A stretch of DNA of 14,226 bases from an uncultured Burkholderiales bacterium (GTDB lineage: Bacteria; Pseudomonadota; Gammaproteobacteria; Burkholderiales; Burkholderiaceae_D): positions 1 through 14,226 of the forward strand of contig CALMOR010000228.1 in NCBI GenBank assembly GCA_937872165.1, in the 5' to 3' direction. The position numbers and the translations under genes were made by a program. The notes beneath the pieces are model-generated. The model was not told the DNA's origin. It did not search any database and saw nothing but the letters and a program-made list of their open reading frames with translations. Below are positions 1-7,612 of the stretch, one piece after another. The first letter of the stretch is position 1. Each line of letters opens with the position of its first letter.

Positions 1-171
1 TTGCTCGTGAAGGCGTTCCACGGCAGCGGCTACAGCCAGATCGTCGAAGCCCTCAAGCGCGAGTTCGTGACGGTGGCGCCGCGCAAGCCGAAGGCGTCCC
101 GGGACCGTTCGTCGGAAACCTTCATCCTCGCGAGAGGGCTGAAGGCGTTGGCGAAGCCGGTTTCGGTTTAG
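1..171 (+). CDS. rlmE: RlmE, 23S rRNA (uridine-2'-O)-methyltransferase, C-terminal fragment
   Basis: The window opens inside this gene. The 56 readable residues run to a TAG stop and start with LLVKAFHGSGYSQIVEALK. They align by eye with the end of E. coli RlmE (FtsJ/RrmJ): KxFxGxG, then the basic RKPxASRxRSxExxxxA segment that closes the fold. Known role of the family: SAM-dependent 2'-O-methylation of U2552 in 23S rRNA on the large ribosomal subunit. The N-terminus and the SAM-binding motif lie outside the window. The neighbouring ftsH downstream is the classic partner of rlmE (the ftsJ-ftsH pair), which supports the call. Identification is confident; nothing can be said about the start. 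Confidence 0.9.
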   Translation: MLVKAFHGSGYSQIVEALKREFVTVAPRKPKASRDRSSETFILARGLKALAKPVSV

Positions 172-195
172 ATTGCGGAGTGTTGTGATGGCGCG

Positions 196-213
196 CCGCC
201 CGTCGGGCGGTTT
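196..213 (+). terminator. hairpin between rlmE and ftsH, possible weak terminator
   Basis: A six-pair stem (CCGCCC at 196-201, GGGCGG at 205-210) with a GTC loop is followed by only three T. A flanking pair of arms (190-194 with 217-221) can extend the fold. The T-tract is poor, so termination would be partial at best. A TAGAAT at 238-243 further downstream resembles a -10 box, but no convincing -35 is seen at 16-18 bp, so I do not call a promoter. Confidence 0.3.
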
Positions 214-302
214 GGTGCGCCGGCCCGGTCGAGCGACTAGAATCGCGGGTTCGACCGGACGTGGTTCGGCACCAGCCGTCCCACCTCGAGCAGGAGAGTG
301 AT

Positions 303-2192
303 TTGAACAACATGTTATCCAAGGCCGCGATCTGGATGGTGATCGCGCTCGTCCTGTTCGTCGTGTTCAAGCAGTTCGAAACCCGTCGTCAGGTCGCCGA
401 GCCCGTGAGCTATTCGCAGTTCATGGACGAAGCCCGCGCGGGGCGCATCAAGAAGGTCGAGGTCCAGGGGCGCAACCTCAACGTCACGCCCACCGACGGC
501 AAGCAGTACACCATCGCGTCGCCCGGCGACCTGTGGATGGTCGGCGACCTGATGAAGGCGGGCGTCCAGGTCTCCGGCAAGCAGGAGGAGGAGCAGTCCT
601 TCCTGATGCAGGTGTTCATCTCGTGGTTCCCGATGTTGTTGCTGATCGGCGTCTGGGTCTTCTTCATGCGGCAGATGCAGGGCGGCGGACGCGGCGGCGC
701 GTTCTCGTTCGGCAAGTCGCGCGCGAAGATGCTCGACGAGAACAGCAACCAGGTCACCTTCGCCGACGTCGCCGGCTGCGACGAGGCCAAGGAGGACGTC
801 TCCGAGCTCGTCGACTTCCTGCGCGACCCGTCCAAGTTCCAGAAGCTCGGCGGCCGCATCCCGCGCGGCGTGCTGATGGTCGGCTCGCCCGGTACCGGCA
901 AGACGCTGCTCGCGCGCGCCATCGCCGGTGAAGCGAAGGTGCCGTTCTTCTCGATCTCCGGCTCGGACTTCGTCGAGATGTTCGTCGGTGTCGGCGCCGC
1001 GCGCGTGCGCGACATGTTCGAGACCGCGAAGAAGCACGCGCCCTGCATCATCTTCATCGACGAGATCGACGCGGTCGGCCGTCAGCGCGGTGCCGGTCTC
1101 GGCGGCGGCAACGACGAGCGCGAGCAGACCCTCAATCAGATGCTGGTCGAGATGGACGGCTTCGAGACCGGCGTCGGCGTGATCGTCATCGCGGCGACCA
1201 ACCGTCCGGACGTGCTCGATCCCGCGTTGCTGCGCCCCGGCCGCTTCGACCGTCAGGTGGTCGTGCCGTTGCCCGACATCCGCGGCCGCGAGCAGATCCT
1301 CAACGTCCACATGCGCAAGGTCCCGGTCGCGCAGGACGTCGTCGCCGGCATCATCGCGCGCGGCACGCCGGGCTTTTCGGGTGCCGACCTCGCCAACCTG
1401 GTCAACGAGGCGGCCCTGTTCGCGGCGCGTCGCGCGGGTCGCCTCGTCGAGATGGTCGACTTCGAGAAGGCCAAGGACAAGATCGTGATGGGCGCCGAAC
1501 GTCGCACGATGGTCATGGACGAGGAAGAGCGGCGCAATACCGCGTACCACGAGTCGGGCCATGCCATCCTCGGCAAGCTGCTGCCGAAGTGCGACCCGGT
1601 CCACAAGGTCACGATCATCCCGCGCGGTCGTGCGCTCGGCGTGACGATGTCGCTGCCGGAGAAGGACAAGTACTCGTACGACCGCGACTACATCCTTCAG
1701 CAGATCTCGATGCTGTTCGGCGGGCGCATCGCCGAAGAGGTCTTCATGAACCAGATGACGACCGGTGCTTCCAACGATTTCGAGCGTGCGACCGAGATGG
1801 CCCGCAACATGGTCACGCGTTACGGGATGAGCGACCTGCTCGGACCGATGGTCTACGCCGAGAACGAGGGCGAGGTCTTCCTCGGCCGTTCGGTCACCAG
1901 CACGAAGAACGTCTCGGAGTCGACGATGCAGAAGGTCGACGGCGAGATCCGCCGCATCATCGACGACCAGTACCAGCTCGCGAAGCGGCTCATCGTCGAG
2001 AATCGCGAGAAGGTCGAGGCGATGACGAAGGCGCTGCTCGAATGGGAGACCATCGACGCCGACCAGATCAACGACATCGTCGAAGGCAAGCCGCCGCGTC
2101 CGCCGAAGCCGCCCAGCAACACCGCGAACCCCGCGGTCGTGAGCACCACGGCCGGTTCGGGCGCCCAGCCGAACGCGACGGCTCCAGCCTGA
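303..2192 (+). CDS. ftsH: FtsH, ATP-dependent membrane zinc metalloprotease
   Basis: The 629-residue protein has the full FtsH layout. A membrane segment lies near residues 6-22, followed by a periplasmic domain and a second membrane segment near residues 100-121. The AAA+ module has Walker A GSPGTGKT (194-201), Walker B IIFIDEID (249-256) and the second-region-of-homology TNRPDVLDPALLRPGRFDR. The zinc site is HESGH (416-420), with the downstream TTGASND aspartate as third ligand. Known role: hexameric inner-membrane protease that degrades misassembled membrane proteins and regulators such as LpxC and sigma32. I chose the TTG at 303: AGGAG at 292-296 sits 6 nt before it, and it gives MNNMLSKAAIW, the usual betaproteobacterial N-terminus. 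An in-frame ATG at 312 is spaced too far from the SD. Walker A has Ser where FtsH usually has Pro (GPPGTGKT). The C-terminal tail is Pro/Ala/Thr-rich. Confidence 0.97.
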   Translation: MNNMLSKAAIWMVIALVLFVVFKQFETRRQVAEPVSYSQFMDEARAGRIKKVEVQGRNLNVTPTDGKQYTIASPGDLWMVGDLMKAGVQVSGKQEEEQSFLMQVFISWFPMLLLIGVWVFFMRQMQGGGRGGAFSFGKSRAKMLDENSNQVTFADVAGCDEAKEDVSELVDFLRDPSKFQKLGGRIPRGVLMVGSPGTGKTLLARAIAGEAKVPFFSISGSDFVEMFVGVGAARVRDMFETAKKHAPCIIFIDEIDAVGRQRGAGLGGGNDEREQTLNQMLVEMDGFETGVGVIVIAATNRPDVLDPALLRPGRFDRQVVVPLPDIRGREQILNVHMRKVPVAQDVVAGIIARGTPGFSGADLANLVNEAALFAARRAGRLVEMVDFEKAKDKIVMGAERRTMVMDEEERRNTAYHESGHAILGKLLPKCDPVHKVTIIPRGRALGVTMSLPEKDKYSYDRDYILQQISMLFGGRIAEEVFMNQMTTGASNDFERATEMARNMVTRYGMSDLLGPMVYAENEGEVFLGRSVTSTKNVSESTMQKVDGEIRRIIDDQYQLAKRLIVENREKVEAMTKALLEWETIDADQINDIVEGKPPRPPKPPSNTANPAVVSTTAGSGAQPNATAPA

Positions 2193-2212
2193 TCGACGTC
2201 GGCCGAACCGAT

Positions 2213-2240
2213 CGCCCGGCTCGTCCGGGCGTTTTCTTTT
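2213..2240 (+). terminator. intrinsic terminator after ftsH
   Basis: A perfect seven-pair stem (CGCCCGG 2213-2219, CCGGGCG 2225-2231) with a five-base loop is followed directly by TTTTCTTTT. It lies 21 bp after the ftsH stop and ends 22 bp before the folP ATG. It also argues against the in-frame TTG at 2239 as folP start, because that codon sits inside the T-tract. Confidence 0.88.
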
Positions 2241-2262
2241 GGGCGACCGCGAAGCACTTCCG

Positions 2263-3117
2263 ATGAACGAAGGGACCCCCGATCTCGTCGCCTCGGTCCC
2301 GTCGCTGCATTGCGGACGCTTCGTCGTCGACCTGTCGCGTCCCCGCGTGATGGGCATCGTCAACATGACCGCCGACTCGTTCTCCGACGGCGGACGGCAC
2401 CTCGAACTCGGCGATGCCGTCGCGCACGCGGAGCGGCTGATCGAGGAAGGTGCCGACGTCATCGACATCGGCGCCGAGTCGACGCGTCCCGGCGCGCCGC
2501 CGGTGCCCGAGGATCTGGAGGCGGCCCGGCTGCTGCCCTTCCTGCAGGCGATGCGCGACGCGCCCGTGCCGCTCTCGGTCGACACCCGGAAGCCGGGCGT
2601 GATGGCGCGGGTGCTGGACGCCGGCGCGTCGATGATCAACGACGTCGCCGGCTTCGCGAGCAGCGACGCGCGTGGCGCCGTGACCCGGTCGGACTGCGGC
2701 GTCTGCGTGATGCACATGCAGGGAGAGCCCGCGACGATGCAGGTCGAGCCGCGCTACGACGACGTCGTCGGCGAGGTCGCGGCCTTCCTCGACCGACGGG
2801 CGAGGGTGCTGGTCGAGGAGGGCGTGGCGCGCGAGCGCATCGCGATCGATCCCGGCTTCGGCTTCGGCAAGTCGTTCGACCACAACCTGTCGTTGCTGCG
2901 CGGCCTCTCATCGACGGCGGCCATCGGCTGGCCGGTCCTCGTCGGCCTGTCGCGGAAGGGCATGGTGGGTCGGCTCACCGGCCGGCCCGTCGCCCAGCGA
3001 CTTGCCGGCAGCGTCGCCGCGGCGCTCGTCGCGGTCGGGCACGGAGCGCGCATCGTCCGCGTCCACGACGTCGCCGCGACCGTCGATGCGCTGCGGGTGT
3101 GGGAGGCGACCCGGTGA
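2263..3117 (+). CDS. folP: FolP, dihydropteroate synthase
   Basis: The 284-residue protein condenses 6-hydroxymethyl-7,8-dihydropterin diphosphate with p-aminobenzoate in cytoplasmic folate synthesis, and the family is the sulfonamide target. The TIM-barrel motifs appear in order: MGIVNMTADSFSDGG (from residue 30), DVIDIGAESTRPGA (65-78), LSVDTRKPGV (104-113), INDVAG (125-130), VMHMQG (149-154), IDPGFGFGKS (195-204), GLSRKGM (228-234) and RIVRVHDV (263-270). The key lysine and arginine positions K203, R231 and H268 are present. The usual TPDSFSDGG loop reads TADSFSDGG, a mild departure. The ATG at 2263 is chosen over an in-frame TTG at 2239 because the latter overlaps the terminator; its own SD is weak. 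Next to glmM, as in many proteobacteria. Confidence 0.96.
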   Translation: MNEGTPDLVASVPSLHCGRFVVDLSRPRVMGIVNMTADSFSDGGRHLELGDAVAHAERLIEEGADVIDIGAESTRPGAPPVPEDLEAARLLPFLQAMRDAPVPLSVDTRKPGVMARVLDAGASMINDVAGFASSDARGAVTRSDCGVCVMHMQGEPATMQVEPRYDDVVGEVAAFLDRRARVLVEEGVARERIAIDPGFGFGKSFDHNLSLLRGLSSTAAIGWPVLVGLSRKGMVGRLTGRPVAQRLAGSVAAALVAVGHGARIVRVHDVAATVDALRVWEATR

Positions 3118-3154
3118 TAGCATCCGCCGTCTGAAATTTTCCGGAGCATCGGGG

Positions 3155-4495
3155 ATGAGCAGAAAGTATTTCGGGACCGACGGCGTGCGCGGGCGGGTCG
3201 GCGAGTCGCCGATCACCGCCGACTTCATGCTGCGCCTGGGCCATGCCGCGGGCGAAGTGTTCAAGCGCCACGACACCGGCGCGAAGGCGACGGTCCTGAT
3301 CGGCAAGGACACGCGCGTGTCGGGCTACATGATCGAAGCCGCCCTCGAGGCCGGCTTCACGTCGGCCGGCGTCAACGTCCAGCTGACCGGACCGTTGCCG
3401 ACCGCGGCCATCGCCTATCTCACGCGCGCGCTGCGCCTGTCGGCCGGCGTCGTCATCAGCGCCTCGCACAATCCCTACTACGACAACGGCATCAAGTTCT
3501 TCTCGGCCGAAGGCGCCAAGCTGCCCGACTCGGTCGAGATCGAGATCGAGGCGCTGCTGGAACAGCCGCTGACCTGCACGCCGTCGGAATCGATCGGCCG
3601 CGCCAAGCGCATCGACGACGCGGCCGGCCGCTACATCGAGTTCTGCAAGAGCACGTTCCCGAACGAACTCAACCTCAAGGGCATGCGCATCGTCGTCGAC
3701 TGTGCCCACGGCGCGGCCTACGAGATCGCACCGCACGTCTTCCACGAACTCGGGGCCGAGGTGATCGCGATCGGCGCGTCGCCGGACGGCTTCAACATCA
3801 ACGAGAAGATCGGCGCGACCCATCCGCGAGCCCTGCAGGCCGCGGTCAAGCAGCACCGTGCCGACCTCGGCATCGCGCTCGACGGGGACGCCGACCGCCT
3901 GCTGATGATCGATGCGGCCGGCCGCATCTACAACGGCGACGAACTGCTCTACGTCGTGGTCTGCGACGGCATCGCTCAGGGCAAGCGGTCGGGCGTGGTC
4001 GGCACGCTGATGACGAACCTCGCCGTCGAGAACGCGTTGAAGCATCTGGACGTCCCGTTCGCGCGCGCGAAGGTCGGCGACCGTTACGTGCTCGAGACCA
4101 TGGTCGCGAAGGGCTGGCTGTGGGGGGGCGAGAGCTCTGGGCATCTGCTGTGCCTCGACAAGCACACGACCGGCGACGGCATCGTCAGCGCGCTGCAGGT
4201 CCTTTCGGCCCTGCGCCGCAGCGGCAGGGGCCTCCCCGACCTGACGCTTCCGGTCCGCCTCTATCCGCAGACGATGATCAACGTGAAGATCGGCAAGGGC
4301 TTCGACTGGGAACAGCATGCGCCGCTGGTCGAAGCGCGGCGCTCGGTGGCCGCGGACCTCGGCGCCAGCGGGCGCATCCTGATCCGCCCGTCCGGCACCG
4401 AACCGTTGCTGCGGGTCATGGTCGAGGCGGAGTCGGAGACGGTCGCCGCGACGGCGGCCAAGCGCCTCGTGGCGAGCCTCGAGGGCGCCGTCTGA
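3155..4495 (+). CDS. glmM: GlmM, phosphoglucosamine mutase
   Basis: The 446-residue enzyme interconverts glucosamine-6-phosphate and glucosamine-1-phosphate, supplying UDP-GlcNAc for peptidoglycan and LPS. Length matches the family (about 445). It begins with MSRKYFGTDGVRGRVG. The phosphoserine loop is ISASHNPYYDNGIKFF, with the catalytic serine at residue 104. The Mg-binding loop DGDADR is at 243-248, the sugar-binding loop is GGESSGH, and the C-terminal phosphate loop is RPSGTEPLLRVM. The ATG at 3155 has GGAG at 3143-3146 with 8-nt spacing. It follows folP by 37 bp with no terminator between them, so the two are probably cotranscribed. Confidence 0.97.
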   Translation: MSRKYFGTDGVRGRVGESPITADFMLRLGHAAGEVFKRHDTGAKATVLIGKDTRVSGYMIEAALEAGFTSAGVNVQLTGPLPTAAIAYLTRALRLSAGVVISASHNPYYDNGIKFFSAEGAKLPDSVEIEIEALLEQPLTCTPSESIGRAKRIDDAAGRYIEFCKSTFPNELNLKGMRIVVDCAHGAAYEIAPHVFHELGAEVIAIGASPDGFNINEKIGATHPRALQAAVKQHRADLGIALDGDADRLLMIDAAGRIYNGDELLYVVVCDGIAQGKRSGVVGTLMTNLAVENALKHLDVPFARAKVGDRYVLETMVAKGWLWGGESSGHLLCLDKHTTGDGIVSALQVLSALRRSGRGLPDLTLPVRLYPQTMINVKIGKGFDWEQHAPLVEARRSVAADLGASGRILIRPSGTEPLLRVMVEAESETVAATAAKRLVASLEGAV

Positions 4496-4509
4496 CTTCT
4501 GCCGGCGCC
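4484..4509 (+). terminator. hairpin overlapping the glmM stop codon
   Basis: GGCGCCG (4484-4490) and CGGCGCC (4503-4509) form a perfect seven-pair stem whose 12-nt loop contains the glmM TGA. No T-tract follows (the next bases are G-rich), so this is not a standard intrinsic terminator. It could stabilise the glmM 3' end or be a chance GC-rich palindrome. Confidence 0.3.
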
Positions 4510-4547
4510 GCGGGGGCACGTCGCTCGCGCGTGGTCCGTTCCGGCTC

Positions 4548-4581
4548 GTGTCATGACATTGTCATCGCGCCTGCCTATCGT
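4548..4581 (+). promoter_or_regulatory. Pho box and -10 element of the pst operon
   Basis: Two direct heptamers, GTGTCAT (4548-4554) and TTGTCAT (4559-4565), are separated by GACA. Each matches 6 of 7 bases of the PhoB half-site CTGTCAT, with the standard 4-bp spacer and 11-bp period. A TATCGT hexamer (4576-4581) begins 10 bp after the second repeat, the expected place for the -10 in PhoB-activated promoters, where the Pho box replaces the -35. PhoB-dependent induction under phosphate limitation is inferred. Confidence 0.8.
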
Positions 4582-4628
4582 TCGGCCGGCCCTGTCTGCC
4601 CCCCGACGGGCACTTCTCGAGGACTCCC

Positions 4629-5657
4629 ATGAATTTCGTTTCGAAGGCTGCCATCGCGGCTCTCTTCGCCATCGGCAGCGCCCACGCCGCGGACATCACC
4701 GGCGCCGGTTCCAGCTTCGTGGCGCCCGTCATGTCGAAGTGGGCCGATGCCTACAACAAGGCCACCGGCAACAAGATCAACTACCAGTCGATCGGTTCGT
4801 CGGGCGGAATGAAGCAGATCGAGGCCAAGACCGTCGACTTCGGCGCGTCGGACGCTCCGCTCAAGCCGGAGGACCTCGACGCCAAAGGCCTGGTGCAGTT
4901 CCCGGTGATCGTCGGCGGCATCGTCCCGGTGTTCAATCTTCCGGGCATCGAAGCCGGCAAGCTGCGCTTGAACGGCGAGGCGCTCGGCGACATCTTCCTC
5001 GGCAAGATCACGAAGTGGAACGATCCGGCCCTGAAGGCGTTGAATCCGTCGGTCGCGCTGCCCGATACCGCGATCGCGGTCGTCCATCGCGCGGACGGCT
5101 CGGGCACCTCGTTCAACTTCACCAACTACCTGTCGAAGGTCAATCCCGAGTGGAAGGCGAAGGTCGGCGAGGGCAGCGCGCCCAACTGGCCGGTCGGCAC
5201 CGGCGGCAAGGGCAACGAAGGGGTCTCCGCGTTCGTGCAGCGGCTGCCGGGCGCGATCGGCTATGTCGAGTACGCCTATGCCAAGCAGTCGAAGATGCCG
5301 TACGCGAGCATGCAGAACGCGGACGGCGTGTTCGTGTTGCCCGACGACAAGACCTTCAAGGCCGCGGCGGCCGGCGCGCAGTGGGAGAAGAACCGCTACT
5401 ACGTGATCCTGACCAATCAGCCCGGCAAGGACTCGTGGCCGATCGCCGCTTCGACCTTCGTGATGATGCACAAGGTGCAGGACAAGCCGGCTCAGGCGAG
5501 CGAGGTGCTGAAGTTCTTCGAATGGTCGTTCGCGAAGGGCGGCGACCTCGCCGAAGGGCTCGACTACGTGCCGCTGCCGAACGCGCTGGTGACATCGATC
5601 GCGTCGACCTGGACCGGCGAGCTGAAGGACGCATCCGGCAAGACGATCGCGAAATAA
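4629..5657 (+). CDS. pstS: PstS, periplasmic phosphate-binding protein
   Basis: The 342-residue protein begins with a signal peptide, a hydrophobic stretch ending AHA, so cleavage after residue 20 would leave ADITGAGSSF. The mature protein follows E. coli PstS closely: TGAGSSFVAPVMSKWADAY, NYQSIGSSGGMKQI, DFGASDAPL, the phosphate-binding loop RADGSGTSFNFT, then WPVGTGGKGNEGV and QRLPGAIGYVEYAYAKQ. Known role: captures inorganic phosphate in the periplasm and delivers it to PstCA. GAGGA at 4619-4623 lies 5 nt before the ATG. It is the first gene of the pst operon, behind a Pho box, and is followed by a strong hairpin that probably gives it extra expression over the transporter genes. Confidence 0.97.
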   Translation: MNFVSKAAIAALFAIGSAHAADITGAGSSFVAPVMSKWADAYNKATGNKINYQSIGSSGGMKQIEAKTVDFGASDAPLKPEDLDAKGLVQFPVIVGGIVPVFNLPGIEAGKLRLNGEALGDIFLGKITKWNDPALKALNPSVALPDTAIAVVHRADGSGTSFNFTNYLSKVNPEWKAKVGEGSAPNWPVGTGGKGNEGVSAFVQRLPGAIGYVEYAYAKQSKMPYASMQNADGVFVLPDDKTFKAAAAGAQWEKNRYYVILTNQPGKDSWPIAASTFVMMHKVQDKPAQASEVLKFFEWSFAKGGDLAEGLDYVPLPNALVTSIASTWTGELKDASGKTIAK

Positions 5658-5672
5658 TTTCCGGTAGGATGC

Positions 5673-5706
5673 GCGGCGGGCGAGCGGGTGACCGTTCGCC
5701 CGCCGC
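5673..5706 (+). terminator. long hairpin between pstS and pstC, mRNA-stabilising or partial terminator
   Basis: Arms 5673-5687 and 5692-5706 pair over 15 bp with a single G-U wobble (5684-5695) and a GTGA loop, which in RNA is a GNRA tetraloop. Only a short broken T-tract (TCGTTTGT) follows. In other pst operons an intercistronic structure lets pstS mRNA accumulate above pstCAB; that role is inferred here. Confidence 0.7.
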
Positions 5707-5736
5707 TCGTTTGTCGAAGGTTCGACGGAGACGGCC

Positions 5737-6744
5737 ATGGAAGCTGCAACCACACTGACCTTGCCGCAAGTGCTGCGCCGGCAGCCCGACCCGAAGAACG
5801 CCGTGAAGACACAAAGCGGTCTGGGCGACACGATCTTCTTCAATCTGACACGGCTCGCGGCCCTGCTGACGCTGGTCGTGCTGGCCGGCATCATCGTCTC
5901 GCTGGTGATCAGCTCGTGGCCGTCGATGCAGAAGTTCGGGTTCTCGTTCCTCACCGAAGCGACCTGGGATCCGCCGGCCGACAAGTTCGGCGCGCTGGTC
6001 CCGATCTACGGCACGGTCGTCACGTCGTTGATCGCGCTCGTCATCGCGGTGCCGGTGAGCTTCGGCATCGCGCTCTTCCTCACCGAGCTGTCGCCGGCCT
6101 GGCTGCGCCGTCCGCTGGGCACCGCGATCGAACTGCTCGCGGCGATCCCGTCGATCGTCTACGGCATGTGGGGCCTGCTCGTCTTCTCGCCGATCTTCGC
6201 GAGCTATATCGAGACGCCGCTCGCCGCCACCGTCGGCAAGGTGCCGGTCATCGGCAAGCTGTTCCAGGGCGCGCCGATCGGCATCGGTCTCCTGTGCGCC
6301 GGGATCATCCTCGCGATCATGATCATCCCGTTCATCGCGTCGGTGATGCGCGACGTCTTCGAGGTCACGCCGCCGCTGCTGAAGGAGTCGGTGTACGGCC
6401 TCGGCGGCACGACCTGGGAAGTGGTCTGGAAGATCGTGCTGCCCTACACGCGGGCCGGCGTCGTCGGCGGCATCATGCTCGGGCTCGGCCGCGCCCTCGG
6501 CGAGACCATGGCGGTCACGTTCGTGATCGGCAACACCAACATCCTCAACGACGTATCGCTGTTCTCGTCGGGCAACTCGATCACCTCGGCGCTCGCCAAC
6601 GAGTTCGCGGAAGCGGCCCCCGGACTGCACACGTCGGCCCTGATCGAGCTCGGGCTCGTGCTGTTCGTCATCACCTTCTTCGTGCTCGCGGCGTCGAAGT
6701 ATCTGCTGGTCCGCCTGCAGGCGGGCGAGGGCACCGCGTCATGA
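5737..6744 (+). CDS. pstC: PstC, phosphate ABC transporter permease
   Basis: The 335-residue inner-membrane protein forms the phosphate channel with PstA. After a soluble N-terminus, about six hydrophobic segments are visible (near residues 37-59, 91-115, 127-153, 182-206, 240-266 and 300-322). The cytoplasmic loop contacting the ATPase reads VYGLGGTTWEVVWKIVLPYT (219-238), followed by GLGRALGETMAV, the permease signature of this family. GGAG at 5727-5730 precedes the ATG by 6 nt. The stop codon overlaps the pstA start as ATGA, which points to translational coupling. It is a little longer than E. coli PstC, mainly in the N-terminal leader and in a loop around residues 158-180. Confidence 0.95.
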   Translation: MEAATTLTLPQVLRRQPDPKNAVKTQSGLGDTIFFNLTRLAALLTLVVLAGIIVSLVISSWPSMQKFGFSFLTEATWDPPADKFGALVPIYGTVVTSLIALVIAVPVSFGIALFLTELSPAWLRRPLGTAIELLAAIPSIVYGMWGLLVFSPIFASYIETPLAATVGKVPVIGKLFQGAPIGIGLLCAGIILAIMIIPFIASVMRDVFEVTPPLLKESVYGLGGTTWEVVWKIVLPYTRAGVVGGIMLGLGRALGETMAVTFVIGNTNILNDVSLFSSGNSITSALANEFAEAAPGLHTSALIELGLVLFVITFFVLAASKYLLVRLQAGEGTAS

Positions 6745-7610
6745 CGGAGGTCGCGGTCAAGTCGCCCCGCAACGCCGTCTTCGCGAGGCGCCGCATCGTC
6801 AACAAGGTCGCGCTGACGTTGTCGCTGGCTGCGATGGCCTTCGGCCTCTTCTGGCTGATCTGGATCCTCTACACGACGGTCTCGCTCGGCTTCGGTGGAC
6901 TGACGACGCACACCTTCGCCGAGATGACGCCGTCGCCGAACGCCGAGGTCGGCGGCCTCGCGAACGCGATCGTCGGCTCGGTGATCATGGTGGCTCTCGC
7001 GACCTTCATCGGCACGCCGATCGGCGTGCTCGCGGGCATCTATCTCGCGGAGTACGGCGGCAAGGGCTGGCTCGCGTCGGTGACGCGCTTCATCAACGAC
7101 ATCCTGCTGTCGGCGCCGTCGATCGTGATCGGCCTCTTCGTCTATGCCATCTACGTGTCGCACGCGAAGAGCTTCTCGGGCTTCGCCGGCGTCCTCGCGC
7201 TCGCGCTGCTGGTCGTGCCGGTCGTGGTCCGCACGACCGAGAACATGTTGAAGCTGATCCCTAACACGTTGCGCGAAGCGGCGTTCGCGCTCGGCACGCC
7301 GCGCTGGAAGGTGATCATGAGCATCACGCTCAAGTCGGCGCGAGCCGGCGTCGTCACCGGCATCCTGCTCGCGGTCGCGCGCATCGCTGGCGAGACCGCG
7401 CCGCTCCTCTTCACCGCGTTGTCGAACCAGTTCTGGTCGCTCGATCTCGGCCAGCCGATGGCCAACCTGCCGGTCACGATCTTCAAGTTCGCGATGAGTC
7501 CCTTCCAGAACTGGCAGGACCTCGCATGGGCCGGCGTGCTGATCATCACCGTCGGCGTCCTCGGGCTGAACATCCTGGCCCGAACCTTCTTTTCTCCCAA
7601 GAACCCGTAA
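6741..7610 (+). CDS. pstA: PstA, phosphate ABC transporter permease
   Basis: The 289-residue membrane protein pairs with PstC. An N-terminal basic stretch precedes a hydrophobic segment near residues 23-46. Further segments follow around 72-100, 121-140, 146-165, 202-228 and 261-280. The coupling-loop motif LREAAFALGTPRWKVIMSI (177-195) and GILLAVARIAGETAPLLFTA (207-226) are characteristic of PstA. Its ATG overlaps the pstC stop by 4 bp (ATGA), so its start is probably set by coupling; the sequence upstream has no independent need for an SD. pstB begins 2 bp after its stop. Confidence 0.95.
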   Translation: MTEVAVKSPRNAVFARRRIVNKVALTLSLAAMAFGLFWLIWILYTTVSLGFGGLTTHTFAEMTPSPNAEVGGLANAIVGSVIMVALATFIGTPIGVLAGIYLAEYGGKGWLASVTRFINDILLSAPSIVIGLFVYAIYVSHAKSFSGFAGVLALALLVVPVVVRTTENMLKLIPNTLREAAFALGTPRWKVIMSITLKSARAGVVTGILLAVARIAGETAPLLFTALSNQFWSLDLGQPMANLPVTIFKFAMSPFQNWQDLAWAGVLIITVGVLGLNILARTFFSPKNP

Positions 7611-7612
7611 GC

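Noticed and set aside
172..302. Heat-shock sigma32 promoter before ftsH
   Set aside because: No CTTGAA/CCCCAT-type pair with correct spacing could be found; the TAGAAT at 238 lacks a matching -35.
315..2717. 800-codon open frame on the - strand opposite ftsH and folP
   Set aside because: It mirrors well-supported genes, is rich in Arg/Asp/Leu as expected from the complement of high-GC codons, and matches no family.
2975..4519. 514-codon - strand frame opposite glmM
   Set aside because: A shadow of glmM with biased composition and no recognisable domain; it also crosses the folP-glmM boundary.
4575..5984. 469-codon - strand frame opposite pstS
   Set aside because: Antisense to a confident gene, no SD or family similarity, and it spans the pstS-pstC hairpin.
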